Assembly: GCF_029813785.1 (NCBI RefSeq)
Contig: NZ_JARVKY010000014.1
Location: forward strand, 1 to 64,000
Direction of reading: 5' to 3'
Length of the DNA: 64,000 nucleotides
Source: Streptomyces sp. DH41
GTDB lineage: Bacteria; Actinomycetota; Actinomycetes; Streptomycetales; Streptomycetaceae
The notes below the pieces were generated by a model. It had not been told where the DNA came from. It saw only the letters and a program-made list of their open reading frames with translations, and made no database searches. The position numbers were made by a program, and so were the translations under genes. Every line of letters begins with the position of its first letter. The stretch's first letter is position 1. Below, piece after piece: positions 27,327 through 35,421 of this stretch.

Positions 27327-27379
27327 AAGACCCGGAAGTGACCGGCCGGGGAAACTCGGCGGAGAAAGGAGCACCTCTC

Positions 27380-27823
27380 ATGGCAAGGATTACGAGGATC
27401 GAGGCGCATGTCCGCACGGCCGACGTACCGCACGGGGGGACACAGGGATGGGTGTACCTGGGCATCGCCGGCCGCGAATTCGTGCTCAACGCCTCCGGGA
27501 CCGCCGGCGGCACTCGGACCGGCAACAACTGGACCTTCGTCCTCGGTGAGGACGCCAACGTCGAGAACCCCGCCTACAACGACCCGCGAAGGCCGCAACT
27601 GGACACCGACAACCTCGACCGCTACCCCACCTATGTGAGGTTCGAGCCCGTGGGCCCCGATCCCGCGTGGTGCCTCGAACGCATCGTCGTCGGCGTCAAC
27701 GCCGACACCGACCATCCGCACACCTTCGACAACCCGGACCTCGCCGACTTCGGGGACGACCGACGCCTGTGGCTGGGCCAGGAATACGGCAAGCAGCTGT
27801 ACCTCAAGCGGTACGACGACTGA
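27380..27823 (+). CDS. Small beta-sandwich protein, PLAT/LH2-like
   Basis: A 147-aa soluble protein starting at the ATG after AAAGGAG. The pattern (GWVYLGIAGREFVLNAS, then WTFVLGEDANVENPAYNDPR, then CLERIVVGVN, then RLWLGQEYGKQLYLKRYD) is that of PLAT/LH2-like domains, which form an eight-stranded beta sandwich binding lipid or protein partners. No signal peptide, so a cytoplasmic location is expected. It is Asp-rich in its loops, suggesting metal-dependent folding. It stands alone between the UbiB operon (divergent) and the LysR gene (convergent). The PLAT assignment is from pattern only and could be wrong; function unknown. Confidence 0.6.
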   Translation: MARITRIEAHVRTADVPHGGTQGWVYLGIAGREFVLNASGTAGGTRTGNNWTFVLGEDANVENPAYNDPRRPQLDTDNLDRYPTYVRFEPVGPDPAWCLERIVVGVNADTDHPHTFDNPDLADFGDDRRLWLGQEYGKQLYLKRYDD

Positions 27824-28001
27824 CGGTCGGGACGGCCGTGGTGACGCCGCGGGTGGGTCCCACTCGCCCCCTGCGTCGATCCGTGTCCAGGATGCCCTCG
27901 ATCCAGGCTGTGGATGGTCGGGAGCGGCGGCAGTCTGCCTGCCCCGAGGTCACCGGGAAGCCCTGCCCGGCTGCCCGCCCTGGCTCCGGCCCCGACCCGC
28001 C

Positions 28002-28040
28002 CCCGGCCCTGGCCCTGGCCCCGGCCCCGGCCCCGGCCCG
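28002..28040 (+). repeat. GGCCCC/GGCCCT microsatellite
   Basis: A run of hexamers GGCCCT and GGCCCC lies in the 247-bp gap between the convergent PLAT-like and LysR genes. No hairpin terminator was obvious in that gap. Confidence 0.8.
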
Positions 28041-28092
28041 CGATCAGACCGCGGGCACGCCGGCCCGCGATCAGATGGCGGGCACGCCGGCG
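28041..28092. repeat. 24-bp direct repeat duplicating the LysR 3' end
   Basis: Copies at 28041-28064 and 28069-28092 differ at two positions and have a 28-bp period. The second copy contains the LysR stop and last codons; the first is an extra copy past the stop. Confidence 0.85.
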
Positions 28093-28988
28093 AGGCGCCG
28101 GCCGACCCGCTCGGCCGTCTCCCGCAGCCAGATGTGGGCCGCGTCGTGCGTGTGCACCGGGTGCCACCACAGCGCCTCCCGCAGTGGCACCGCCTCGTAC
28201 GGCGGCTCCACCACGCGCACCGGGGCGAGCGGCCCGAGCAGCCGGGCGAGGCGGGCCTGGACCAGGGCGACGCGGCGGGTGCCCGCCACCAGCAGGGGCA
28301 GTAGCTGGAAGCTGTCGACGGAGACCTCGACCCGGGGTTCGATGCCGAGCATGCCGAGCTGACGCACGGCGGGGGCGTCGTAGGTGCGCTGATAGGTGAC
28401 CCACGGCAGTCGGGCGAGGTCGTGGCGGGTGAGCCGGTCGTCGACGCTCGGATGGTCGCCTGCGACGAGGAAGACCCAGCGGTCCTCGTAGAGGTCGGTG
28501 GCGGGGAAGTCGCTGATGACGCCGTGCGGCATGAGCAGACCGTCGGTGGCGCTCAGCAGGGTGGCGGTGTCGTCGACGACGGTCGGCGGGGTCTGGGCGA
28601 AGCGCAGCCGGATGCCGGGGGCCTCCTCGTGCACTACGCGGGCGAGTTCGGTGCCGAAGACGGCGACGGCGTAGTCGGAGGCGATCAGTTTGAACTCGCG
28701 CCTCTCTTCGGCCGGGTCGAAGTCAGCCTGGCTGGCGAAGAGGCGTTCCAGCAGGTCGTAGGCGGTGGAGGTGCGGTCGAGGAGCACCTGGCCGAGCGCG
28801 GTGAGCTCGTAGTGGCCGCCGACGCGGGCGAGCAGGTCGTCGTCGAAGTGGCGGCGGAGCCTGGCCAGGGCGGCGCTCATCGCGGGCTGGCTGAGGCCGA
28901 CACGCTGCCCGGCCCGGGTGACGTTGCGCTCCTCCAGGAGAGCGCGCAGGGCGACGACGAGGTTGAGGTCGAGGCGGGCCAGATTCAC
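28071..28988 (-). CDS. LysR-family transcriptional regulator
   Basis: A 305-aa DNA-binding regulator. The N-terminal winged helix (LDLNLVVALRALLEERNVTRAGQRVGLSQPAMSAALARLRRHF) and the following linker helix are canonical, and residues about 90-300 form the two-lobed effector domain. The GTG start follows GAGGAAG. It is divergent from the first FAH-family gene across 128 bp holding a perfect 17-bp palindrome, the classical layout for a LysR activator of an adjacent catabolic operon whose inducer is a pathway substrate or intermediate. The effector region resembles the PcpR/NodD-like group of aromatic-responsive members, though that sub-assignment is tentative. Confidence 0.9.
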   Translation of the reverse strand: MNLARLDLNLVVALRALLEERNVTRAGQRVGLSQPAMSAALARLRRHFDDDLLARVGGHYELTALGQVLLDRTSTAYDLLERLFASQADFDPAEERREFKLIASDYAVAVFGTELARVVHEEAPGIRLRFAQTPPTVVDDTATLLSATDGLLMPHGVISDFPATDLYEDRWVFLVAGDHPSVDDRLTRHDLARLPWVTYQRTYDAPAVRQLGMLGIEPRVEVSVDSFQLLPLLVAGTRRVALVQARLARLLGPLAPVRVVEPPYEAVPLREALWWHPVHTHDAAHIWLRETAERVGRRLAGVPAI

Positions 28989-29036
28989 GTGACTTCCTCT
29001 TGGCGGTACGGCGCCGACCAGGGGTAATTGATGTGC

Positions 29037-29053
29037 TGGATGCAGAGCATCCA
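29037..29053. promoter_or_regulatory. Perfect palindrome TGGATGC-AGA-GCATCCA, candidate LysR operator
   Basis: Seven-base arms with a 3-bp centre, between the divergent LysR and FAH-family genes, 64 bp before the latter's ATG. It is the only strong dyad in this gap. It does not match the symmetric T-N11-A core exactly. Confidence 0.65.
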
Positions 29054-29116
29054 CGGAATCGATTTCCCTGATCGCGGGTGACGGGTCCAGATTAGTGCCA
29101 CCGCCACCAGGAGGAC

Positions 29117-30118
29117 ATGTCCGTGATACCTGAACCCTCGTCCGCGCTGTTCGCGGGCCCCTTCGCCCTCGGCACGCTGTCGGCCCCGGACGGGCCGGCC
29201 TTCCCCGCCCTCGTCACTCCCGACGCCCAGGTGCTCGATCTGCGCGTGGCCTTCGGCGACGAACGGCTGACCACCCGGAGTCTGCTGGAGACCTGGGACT
29301 CGGCGCTGCCGCGACTGCGGGCGCTGGCCGGTGACAGCGGCCCGGACCGGAAGCCGCTGACCGGCTTCCGGGTGCACGCGCCGGTCACTCCGCGCCAGGT
29401 GTTCCAGTCGGGGGCGAACTACCGGCAGCACGTGATCGACCTGCACGTCGCGCACCGGGCCCCGGGCGACGACCGGCCGGAGGAGGAACGGCGCGCGGAG
29501 GCGGCTGCCATCATGGACCGGCGGGCCTCCGGAGACCTGCCGTACGTGTTCATCGGTCTGCCGAGCGCGATCACCGGTCCCCACGACGACGTCGTGCTCC
29601 CCGTCTGGGCCGAGAAGCCCGACTGGGAGCTCGAGTTGGCGGCGGTGATCGGCCGGCCGGCCCACCGGGTCTCCGTCGATGAGGCGCCCGCGTACATCGC
29701 CGGTTACACGATCGCCAACGACCTCACCGACCGGGCGACCGTCTTCCGCCGGGACATGCCGCAGATCGGCACGGACTGGCTGCGCAGCAAGAACGCGCCC
29801 GGTTTCACGCCGCTCGGGCCCTGGATCGTGCCCGCCGAGTCGATCTCGGACCCCGGCGACCTGCGGCTCACGCTGAAGCTCAACGGCGAGACCATGCAGG
29901 ACGAGACCACCAAGGACATGATCTTCAACGTCGCGCGCGTGGTGGCCCACGCCTCGGAGACCGCCCGCCTCCTGCCCGGCGACCTGGTGCTGACCGGCAG
30001 CCCGGCCGGTAACGGCATGCACTGGGGCCGACTGCTGCGCGACGGCGACGTCATGGACGGCACCATCACCGGTCTCGGCGCCCAGCGCACCCGTTGTGTG
30101 ACGGAGACGGCGCAGTGA
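29117..30118 (+). CDS. Fumarylacetoacetate hydrolase (FAH)-family protein
   Basis: A 333-aa metal-dependent enzyme of the FAH/HpcE fold, acting by hydrolysis, decarboxylation or isomerisation on open-chain products of aromatic ring cleavage. Visible core: PRQVFQSGANYRQHV near residue 94, DWELELAAVIGR (metal-binding Glu pair), VAGYTIANDLTDR-like region, RSKNAPGFTPLGPWIV, and GDLVLTGSPAGNGM. The ATG follows AGGAGG. First gene of the operon divergent from LysR; its stop overlaps the next GTG (GTGA). A second FAH-family protein at 34450 shares only the core motifs, so the two probably do different steps. Confidence 0.88.
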   Translation: MSVIPEPSSALFAGPFALGTLSAPDGPAFPALVTPDAQVLDLRVAFGDERLTTRSLLETWDSALPRLRALAGDSGPDRKPLTGFRVHAPVTPRQVFQSGANYRQHVIDLHVAHRAPGDDRPEEERRAEAAAIMDRRASGDLPYVFIGLPSAITGPHDDVVLPVWAEKPDWELELAAVIGRPAHRVSVDEAPAYIAGYTIANDLTDRATVFRRDMPQIGTDWLRSKNAPGFTPLGPWIVPAESISDPGDLRLTLKLNGETMQDETTKDMIFNVARVVAHASETARLLPGDLVLTGSPAGNGMHWGRLLRDGDVMDGTITGLGAQRTRCVTETAQ

Positions 30119-31149
30119 CCCCGGACGGCACCGAGACCCCGGACCGCGCCGAGATCCCGAACCGGACCGAGACCCCGGACCGGACCGAGATACTGGATCG
30201 CGCCGACCCCGAGGGATCGATCGCGCGGGCCGTGAAGGCGTGTTCCAACTGGGGCCGTTGGGGCGAGGAGGACGTGCTCGGCACCCTGAACTTCCTCGAC
30301 GAGGCCAAGCGCCGCGAGGCCGCCGGACTGGTGCGGCGGGGCGTGAGCTTCTCCCTGTCCCAGCGCTTCGACATGAACGGCCCGCAGAAGGGGTGGCGGC
30401 GGCGCACCAACCCGGTGCACACCATGCTCGACACCGGCACCGACGCCGCCCTCGGCAACCAGGGCTTCCCGCACGGCATCGGCGGCGCCGACGACGTGAT
30501 CGCGATGCCGTTGCAGTGTTCCACGCAGTGGGACGGGCTCGGGCACATCTTCGACCACGGCAAGGCGTGGAACGGGCGCCCGGCGGAGCAGGTCGTCACC
30601 TCCGACGGCGATCTGGTCACCGGCATCGAGCACATGGCCCCGCACGTCGCCGGACGGGGTGTGCTGCTGGACGTCGGACGGGTGATCGGCGAGGAAGGCG
30701 AGCTGCCGGACGGTTTCGCGATCACCGAGGAACACCTGACGGCGACCGCCGAGGCCCATGGCGTGTCCGTCGGCCGGGGCGACATCGTGCTGGTCCGCAC
30801 CGGTCAGCTCACCCGGGTCCGACGCGACGGCTGGGGCGACTACGCGGGCGGTCCCGCGCCCGGACTGTCCTTCACCTCGGCCGGCTGGCTGCACGGCGGC
30901 GAGATCGCCGCGATCGCCACCGACACCTGGGGGTTCGAGGTTCGCCCGAACGAGTTCGAGCACGCCTTCCAGCCACTGCACCAGGTCGCCATCCCGCACA
31001 TCGGCCTGCTGATCGGCGAGATGTGGGACCTGGACGCGCTCGCCGAGGACTGCGCGGCCGACGGAGTGTACGAGTTCTCGCTCACCGCCGCGCCCCTGCC
31101 CATCACCGGCGCGGTCGGCTCCCCCGTCAACCCGATCGCCGTGAAGTAG
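30115..31149 (+). CDS. Cyclase-family (kynurenine formamidase-like) metal hydrolase
   Basis: A 344-aa member of the cyclase family, metal-dependent hydrolases acting on amides or lactones. The signature QCSTQWDGLGH carries the metal-binding Asp140 and His144; further blocks are ADDVIAMPL, VLVRTGQLTRVR, and EVRPNEFEHAFQPLHQVAIPH. Start is the GTG overlapping the upstream stop. The first 35 residues are a hexapeptide repeat (TETPDR, AEIPNR, TETPDR, TEILDR) absent from normal family members, so either the protein has an expanded tail or the true start is later (no better ribosome site seen). Within a ring-cleavage operon it likely hydrolyses a lactone or formamide intermediate. Confidence 0.85.
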   Translation: MTPDGTETPDRAEIPNRTETPDRTEILDRADPEGSIARAVKACSNWGRWGEEDVLGTLNFLDEAKRREAAGLVRRGVSFSLSQRFDMNGPQKGWRRRTNPVHTMLDTGTDAALGNQGFPHGIGGADDVIAMPLQCSTQWDGLGHIFDHGKAWNGRPAEQVVTSDGDLVTGIEHMAPHVAGRGVLLDVGRVIGEEGELPDGFAITEEHLTATAEAHGVSVGRGDIVLVRTGQLTRVRRDGWGDYAGGPAPGLSFTSAGWLHGGEIAAIATDTWGFEVRPNEFEHAFQPLHQVAIPHIGLLIGEMWDLDALAEDCAADGVYEFSLTAAPLPITGAVGSPVNPIAVK

Positions 31150-31178
31150 CGATCAGCCCGAGGAACAAGGGAGTTCCC

Positions 31179-32309
31179 ATGACCCAACCCCGCACGGTCC
31201 TCGTCGTCGGCGGCGGCGCGGCCGGCAACGCCGTCACCGTCCTGCTGCGCCGCGCCGGTGTCGCCGTGGACCTCGTCGAGGCCAAGGCCGACTGGAACGC
31301 CACCGCCGGCTCCGGCATCACCCTCCAGGGCAACGCCCTGCGCGTGCTGCGCGAACTCGGCGTGTGGGACCAGGTGGAGGCGTCCGGCTTCGGCTTCGGC
31401 TCGGTCGGCATCACCGCGCCCGACGGCACCGTCCTGCACACGCAGGACGACCTGCGCACCGGCGGCGACGACCTGCCGGCCACCGTCGGCATGCGGCGAC
31501 CGCGGCTCCAGCAGATCCTGATCGAGGCCGTGCGTGCCAGTGGCGCGTCGGTCCGGCTGGGCACCACCGCCGAGATCCTCGGCCAGGACGCCGACGGCGT
31601 CTCCGTCCGCCTCAGCGACGGCAACGAGGGCCGCTACGACCTGGTCGTCGCCGCCGACGGCCTGGGCTCCACGACCCGTTCCGCGATCGGCATCACGGCG
31701 AAGCCCGAGCCGACCGGCATGGCCATCTGGCGCGTCGCGGCCCCCCGCCCGACGGGTGTCGTCCGCACCGACCTCGCCTACGGCGGCCCCGCCTACATCG
31801 CCGGGTACTGCCCGACCAGCGAGACCACCCTGTACGCGTACGTCGTCGAGGCCAACCGCGACCGCGCCTCCATACCGGCCGAGTCGTACGCGGACGAGAT
31901 GCGGCGCCTCACCCAGCACTACGGCGGCTCCTGGCCGGAGATCACCGAGCACATCACCGACCCGGCGAAGGTCAACTACACCTGGTTCGACCGGATGCTG
32001 GTCGAGGGCTCCTGGCACCGCGGCCGCGTCGTCCTCGTCGGGGACGCCGCCCACTGCTGCCCGCCCACACTCGCCCAGGGCGCCGCGATGTCCCTCGAGG
32101 ACGCCTGGGTGCTCGCGCAGATGCTGACGGGGGCCGACGAGTGGGACGACGCGCTGTTCCAGGCGTACTACGAGCGGCGGATCGCCCGAGTCCGTCCGGT
32201 CGTCGAGGCGTCGGTGCAGATCGGGCAGTGGCAGCTCGACGAGGTGCGCGACGCCGACGTGCCCGGCCTGATGGCCCGCACCATGACCCTGCTCAGGGAC
32301 CTGCCATGA
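31179..32309 (+). CDS. FAD-dependent aromatic monooxygenase
   Basis: A 376-aa class A flavoprotein hydroxylase that inserts oxygen into an aromatic ring using NAD(P)H. Motifs: GGGAAG (11-16) FAD loop, the DG motif DLVVAADGLGSTTRSAI, and the second FAD motif GRVVLVGDAAHCCPPTLAQGA with Asp289 region. It resembles salicylate/6-hydroxynicotinate-type hydroxylases in length and order. The ATG follows AAGGGAG, 29 bp behind the cyclase stop; its stop overlaps the amidohydrolase ATG. It would prepare the ring for decarboxylation and extradiol cleavage by its neighbours. Confidence 0.9.
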   Translation: MTQPRTVLVVGGGAAGNAVTVLLRRAGVAVDLVEAKADWNATAGSGITLQGNALRVLRELGVWDQVEASGFGFGSVGITAPDGTVLHTQDDLRTGGDDLPATVGMRRPRLQQILIEAVRASGASVRLGTTAEILGQDADGVSVRLSDGNEGRYDLVVAADGLGSTTRSAIGITAKPEPTGMAIWRVAAPRPTGVVRTDLAYGGPAYIAGYCPTSETTLYAYVVEANRDRASIPAESYADEMRRLTQHYGGSWPEITEHITDPAKVNYTWFDRMLVEGSWHRGRVVLVGDAAHCCPPTLAQGAAMSLEDAWVLAQMLTGADEWDDALFQAYYERRIARVRPVVEASVQIGQWQLDEVRDADVPGLMARTMTLLRDLP

Positions 32310-33382
32310 CCGCCATGACCGCCATGACCGCTGCGACCGCCATGACCGAGGCCACCGAGGCCACCGAGGCCACCGAGGCCACCGAGGCCCGGCCTACCGT
32401 GGACGTGCACGCACACGTCCTGCTGCCCGAGATCGACGCACTCGTGGCCCACCTGCCCGGGCACGCCGAGGCCCGGGCACTCGACGCCCGGCGCAACGGC
32501 CCCGCCTCCCTCGCCGTCAACGGGCCCATGGTCCGCGAACGCGTCCCCAGGATGACCGACCCCAGCGTGCGCCTGGCCGCGATGGACGCGCAGGGCGTGG
32601 ACGTGCAACTGGTCAGTCCCTCGCCCTCCCACTACCACTACTGGGCGGACGAGGAGACGGCCGAGAAGGTGTATCTCCTCGCCAACGAGGCGACGGCCGC
32701 GCACTGTTCCGCCGCCCCCGACCGGCTGCGCGGCCTCGGACTCGTACCCCTCCAGCACCCGGACCAGGCGGTACCCGCCCTGGAGCACGCTCTGGAGCAG
32801 GGGCTGGTGGGCGTGGAGATCTCCAGTCACGCCCCCGGCCGGGAGCTGTCCGACCCGGCGTACGAGCCCTTCTGGTCCCGGGCCGAAGAGAGCGGCGCGA
32901 TCGTCTTCCTCCACCCCTTCGGATGCACGCTCGACGAGCGCCTGGACCAGTGGTACCTGTCCAACACGGTCGGCCAGCCCACCGAGAACGCCGTCGCCCT
33001 CTCCCACCTCATCTTCTCCGGGGTCCTCGACCGCCACCCCGGGCTGAAGGTGATCGCGGCGCACGGCGGTGGCTACCTGCCCACCCACATCGGCCGCTCC
33101 GACCACGCCTGGGCGGCCCGCTCCGACGCGGGCGCCGGCTGCACACACCCGCCCAGCAGCTACCTCGAGCGGCTGTACTTCGACTCGCTCGTCCACGACC
33201 CGCACGTACTGCGGGAGTTGGTCCGGGCCGCCGGAGCGGACCGAGTCCTGCTCGGCTCGGACTTCCCCTTCGACATGGGCACCGAGGACCCGCTCGGCGC
33301 CCTGCGCGCCGCACAGCTGCCCGAGGCCGACTTCCACGCCGTCCGCGGCGGCAACGCGGCGGCCCTCCTCCGAAAGGACTGA
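32306..33382 (+). CDS. Amidohydrolase-family decarboxylase/hydrolase (ACMSD-like)
   Basis: A 358-aa TIM-barrel metalloenzyme of the amidohydrolase-2 group, which includes ACMSD and gamma-resorcylate decarboxylase. The first metal motif is VDVHAHV (His32, His34); others are IVFLHPFGCTLDER, LKVIAAHGGGYLPTH and LLGSDFPFDMG (metal Asp). Four in-frame ATGs occur at 32306, 32315, 32324 and 32342, then (Thr-Glu-Ala)x4; I take the first because it overlaps the upstream stop and has AGGGA in front. The repeated tail precedes the first beta strand and is unlikely to be catalytic. In context it most likely removes a carboxylate from an aromatic acid or ring-cleavage product. Confidence 0.87.
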   Translation: MTAMTAMTAATAMTEATEATEATEATEARPTVDVHAHVLLPEIDALVAHLPGHAEARALDARRNGPASLAVNGPMVRERVPRMTDPSVRLAAMDAQGVDVQLVSPSPSHYHYWADEETAEKVYLLANEATAAHCSAAPDRLRGLGLVPLQHPDQAVPALEHALEQGLVGVEISSHAPGRELSDPAYEPFWSRAEESGAIVFLHPFGCTLDERLDQWYLSNTVGQPTENAVALSHLIFSGVLDRHPGLKVIAAHGGGYLPTHIGRSDHAWAARSDAGAGCTHPPSSYLERLYFDSLVHDPHVLRELVRAAGADRVLLGSDFPFDMGTEDPLGALRAAQLPEADFHAVRGGNAAALLRKD

Positions 33383-33386
33383 CACC

Positions 33387-34319
33387 ATGCGCCTGCTCAC
33401 CCACCTGCGGCACGTCGACCTCGCCGTGCCCGACTACGACAAGCAACTCGACTTCTACTCCGGCGTCTGGGGTCTCACCAAAGTCTCCGAGGACTCCGGC
33501 ATCTCCTTCCTGGCCGCCGAGGGCTCCCCCGAGCAGTACGTCGTCCGGCTCCGCAAGGCCGAGGAGAAGCGCCTCGACCTCGTCTCCTACGGTGCCGCCA
33601 ACGCCGCCGACGTCGACACCCTCGCCGAGCGGCTGCTCGCGGGCGGCGTGCAGCTGATCAGCCGGCCCGGCAAGGTCGACACCCCCGGCGGCGGCTACGG
33701 CTTCCGCTTCTTCGACGTCGACGGACGCACCATCGAGGTCTCCGCCGACGTCGAGGTCCGCCGGCACCGCAAGATCGAGGAGAAGGAGTCCATCCCGGTC
33801 AAGCTCTCCCACGTCGTCCTCAACTCCCCCGACCTGAACCGCACCCGCGAGTGGTACGAGCGCCACCTCGGCTTCGCCCTCTCCGACACGCTCAGCTCGC
33901 CGCACATGGGCGAGGTCATGCACTTCATGCGGATCAGCAACCAGCACCACTCCATGGCCATCGCGCAGGGCCCGCACACCGCCCTGCACCACGTCTCCTT
34001 CGAGATGCGCGGCATCGACGAGTACATGCGCGGTTCCGGACGTGTCATCCGGGCGGGCTTCAAGAAGATCTGGGGCCCGGGCCGGCACATGGCGGGCGAC
34101 AACACGTTCACGTACTTCCTCGACCCGCACGGCAACACGGTGGAGTACACCACCGAGCTGGAGAACCTGGACGAGGACACCTGGCACCCCCACGTCTACG
34201 ACTTCTCCCAGCCCGAGGTCACCGACCAGTGGGGCACCGCCAATCCCATGAACGAACTGGTCGCCAAGGAGTCCTTCAACGACCCCGACCGCGGCGTGTT
34301 CGTCGCCCCGCCGGTCTGA
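33387..34319 (+). CDS. Extradiol ring-cleavage dioxygenase (VOC superfamily)
   Basis: A 310-aa two-domain type I extradiol dioxygenase (catechol 2,3-dioxygenase type). The N-terminal VOC domain is about 1-125. The catalytic C-terminal domain has candidate metal ligands His142 (KLSHVVLNSPDL), His201/202 (ALHHVSFEM) and Glu253 (DPHGNTVEYTTE), with the spacing of the 2-His-1-Glu facial triad. The ATG follows AAAGGA, 4 bp after the amidohydrolase stop, so it is the same transcript. It should open a catechol or hydroquinone-type ring made by the preceding hydroxylase/decarboxylase; the exact substrate is not readable. Confidence 0.9.
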   Translation: MRLLTHLRHVDLAVPDYDKQLDFYSGVWGLTKVSEDSGISFLAAEGSPEQYVVRLRKAEEKRLDLVSYGAANAADVDTLAERLLAGGVQLISRPGKVDTPGGGYGFRFFDVDGRTIEVSADVEVRRHRKIEEKESIPVKLSHVVLNSPDLNRTREWYERHLGFALSDTLSSPHMGEVMHFMRISNQHHSMAIAQGPHTALHHVSFEMRGIDEYMRGSGRVIRAGFKKIWGPGRHMAGDNTFTYFLDPHGNTVEYTTELENLDEDTWHPHVYDFSQPEVTDQWGTANPMNELVAKESFNDPDRGVFVAPPV

Positions 34320-34449
34320 TCCTCCCTCCCGTCCGCCGGGGGCGCGGCGCCGGTGTCCACGCCCTGGCCCACACCGTCGCGTCCCCGGTCCCGTGCGCCG
34401 GGATCCGTCTACCGCCTGTTCCCGGCCGCCCCGCCTCTGGAGCCGCACC

Positions 34450-35421
34450 ATGCGTTTCGCCGCTTACGAACACCGACACCGCCGGCGGGTGGCCGTCGTG
34501 GAGGACGACGGCACCCTCTTCCCACTGCCGGGCGTCTCCTCGCTGTCCGCACTGCTGACGGAGACCGACGGCCTGCCCGGGCTGCTCGCCGCCGGCCGGC
34601 AGGCGCTCGGCGTTCCGCCCGGCCCGCACGTCTCCAGGGTTCGGCCGCTGCCCCCGCTCCGGCCCGCCTCGGTACGGGACTTCGTCACCTTCGAGGAGCA
34701 TGTCGAAGGCGTACGCCGCTCCGTCGACGGCGTCGCCGGTGTCCCCGAGCAGTGGTACGCGGCGCCAGCCTTCTACTTCACCAACCCGCACGCGGTCTAC
34801 GGTCACCGGGACGACATCCCGGTGCCGCCCGGCTCGGCCGTGCTGGACTTCGAGCTGGAGGTGGGCGCGGTGATCGGGCGGGAGGGCCGCGACCTCACTC
34901 CCGAGCAGGCCCGCGACCACATCGTCGGCTACACCGTGTTCAACGACTGGTCGGCGCGAGACCTTCAGGGCGCGGAGATGAAGGTCGGCCTCGGTCCCTG
35001 CAAGGGCAAGGACACCGCGACCGCCCTCGGCCCGTATCTCGTCACCGCCGACGAACTGGAGCGGCACCGGGACGCCGACGGGTTCCTGCGCCTGGCCCTG
35101 ACCGCCGAGGTCAACGGCGAGAAGGTCGGTGAGGACCTGCTGTCCAACATGAGCTGGACCTTCGAGGAGATGACCGCCTACGCCTCCCGCGGCACCCGCG
35201 TCGTACCGGGTGACGTCCTCGGCTCCGGCACCTGCGGCAACGGCGGCTGCCTCGCCGAACTGTGGGGCCTGCGCGGAGAGCGGACTCCTCCGCCGCTGAA
35301 GCCCGGCGACACCGTGTCCCTCACGGTGGAGGGCATCGGCACCCTGACGAACACCGTCGTCCCCGGCTCCGATCCGGTACCCCTGCCGACGGGCCGGCGT
35401 CGCAGCCGGGAGCGGCCGTGA
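34450..35421 (+). CDS. FAH-family hydrolase/isomerase (second copy)
   Basis: A 323-aa fumarylacetoacetase-family enzyme. Core: SVRDFVTFEEHVEGVRRSV, PAFYFTNPHAVYGHRDDIP, the metal-binding LDFELEVGAVIGREGRDL, YTVFNDWSARDLQ, KGKDTATALGPYLVT, and the C-terminal GDVLGSGTCGNGGCLAELWG. This is the arrangement of 2-hydroxyhepta-2,4-diene-dioate isomerase or fumarylacetoacetase proteins, placing it after ring cleavage. The ATG has GGAG 7 bases upstream and lies 130 bp after the dioxygenase. Its stop overlaps the GTG of the broken SDR-like ORF. It differs from the 29117 copy in the N-terminal third, consistent with a separate step. Confidence 0.88.
   Translation: MRFAAYEHRHRRRVAVVEDDGTLFPLPGVSSLSALLTETDGLPGLLAAGRQALGVPPGPHVSRVRPLPPLRPASVRDFVTFEEHVEGVRRSVDGVAGVPEQWYAAPAFYFTNPHAVYGHRDDIPVPPGSAVLDFELEVGAVIGREGRDLTPEQARDHIVGYTVFNDWSARDLQGAEMKVGLGPCKGKDTATALGPYLVTADELERHRDADGFLRLALTAEVNGEKVGEDLLSNMSWTFEEMTAYASRGTRVVPGDVLGSGTCGNGGCLAELWGLRGERTPPPLKPGDTVSLTVEGIGTLTNTVVPGSDPVPLPTGRRRSRERP

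Larger units (their letters stand above)
26898..27379. other. 482-bp divergent intergenic region with lower GC
   Basis: Visibly less GC-rich than its surroundings. It contains a near-palindrome (27060-27077), an 11-bp direct repeat and a doubtful 56-codon ORF, listed separately. It must carry promoters for the leftward UbiB operon and for the rightward PLAT-like gene. Confidence 0.55.
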
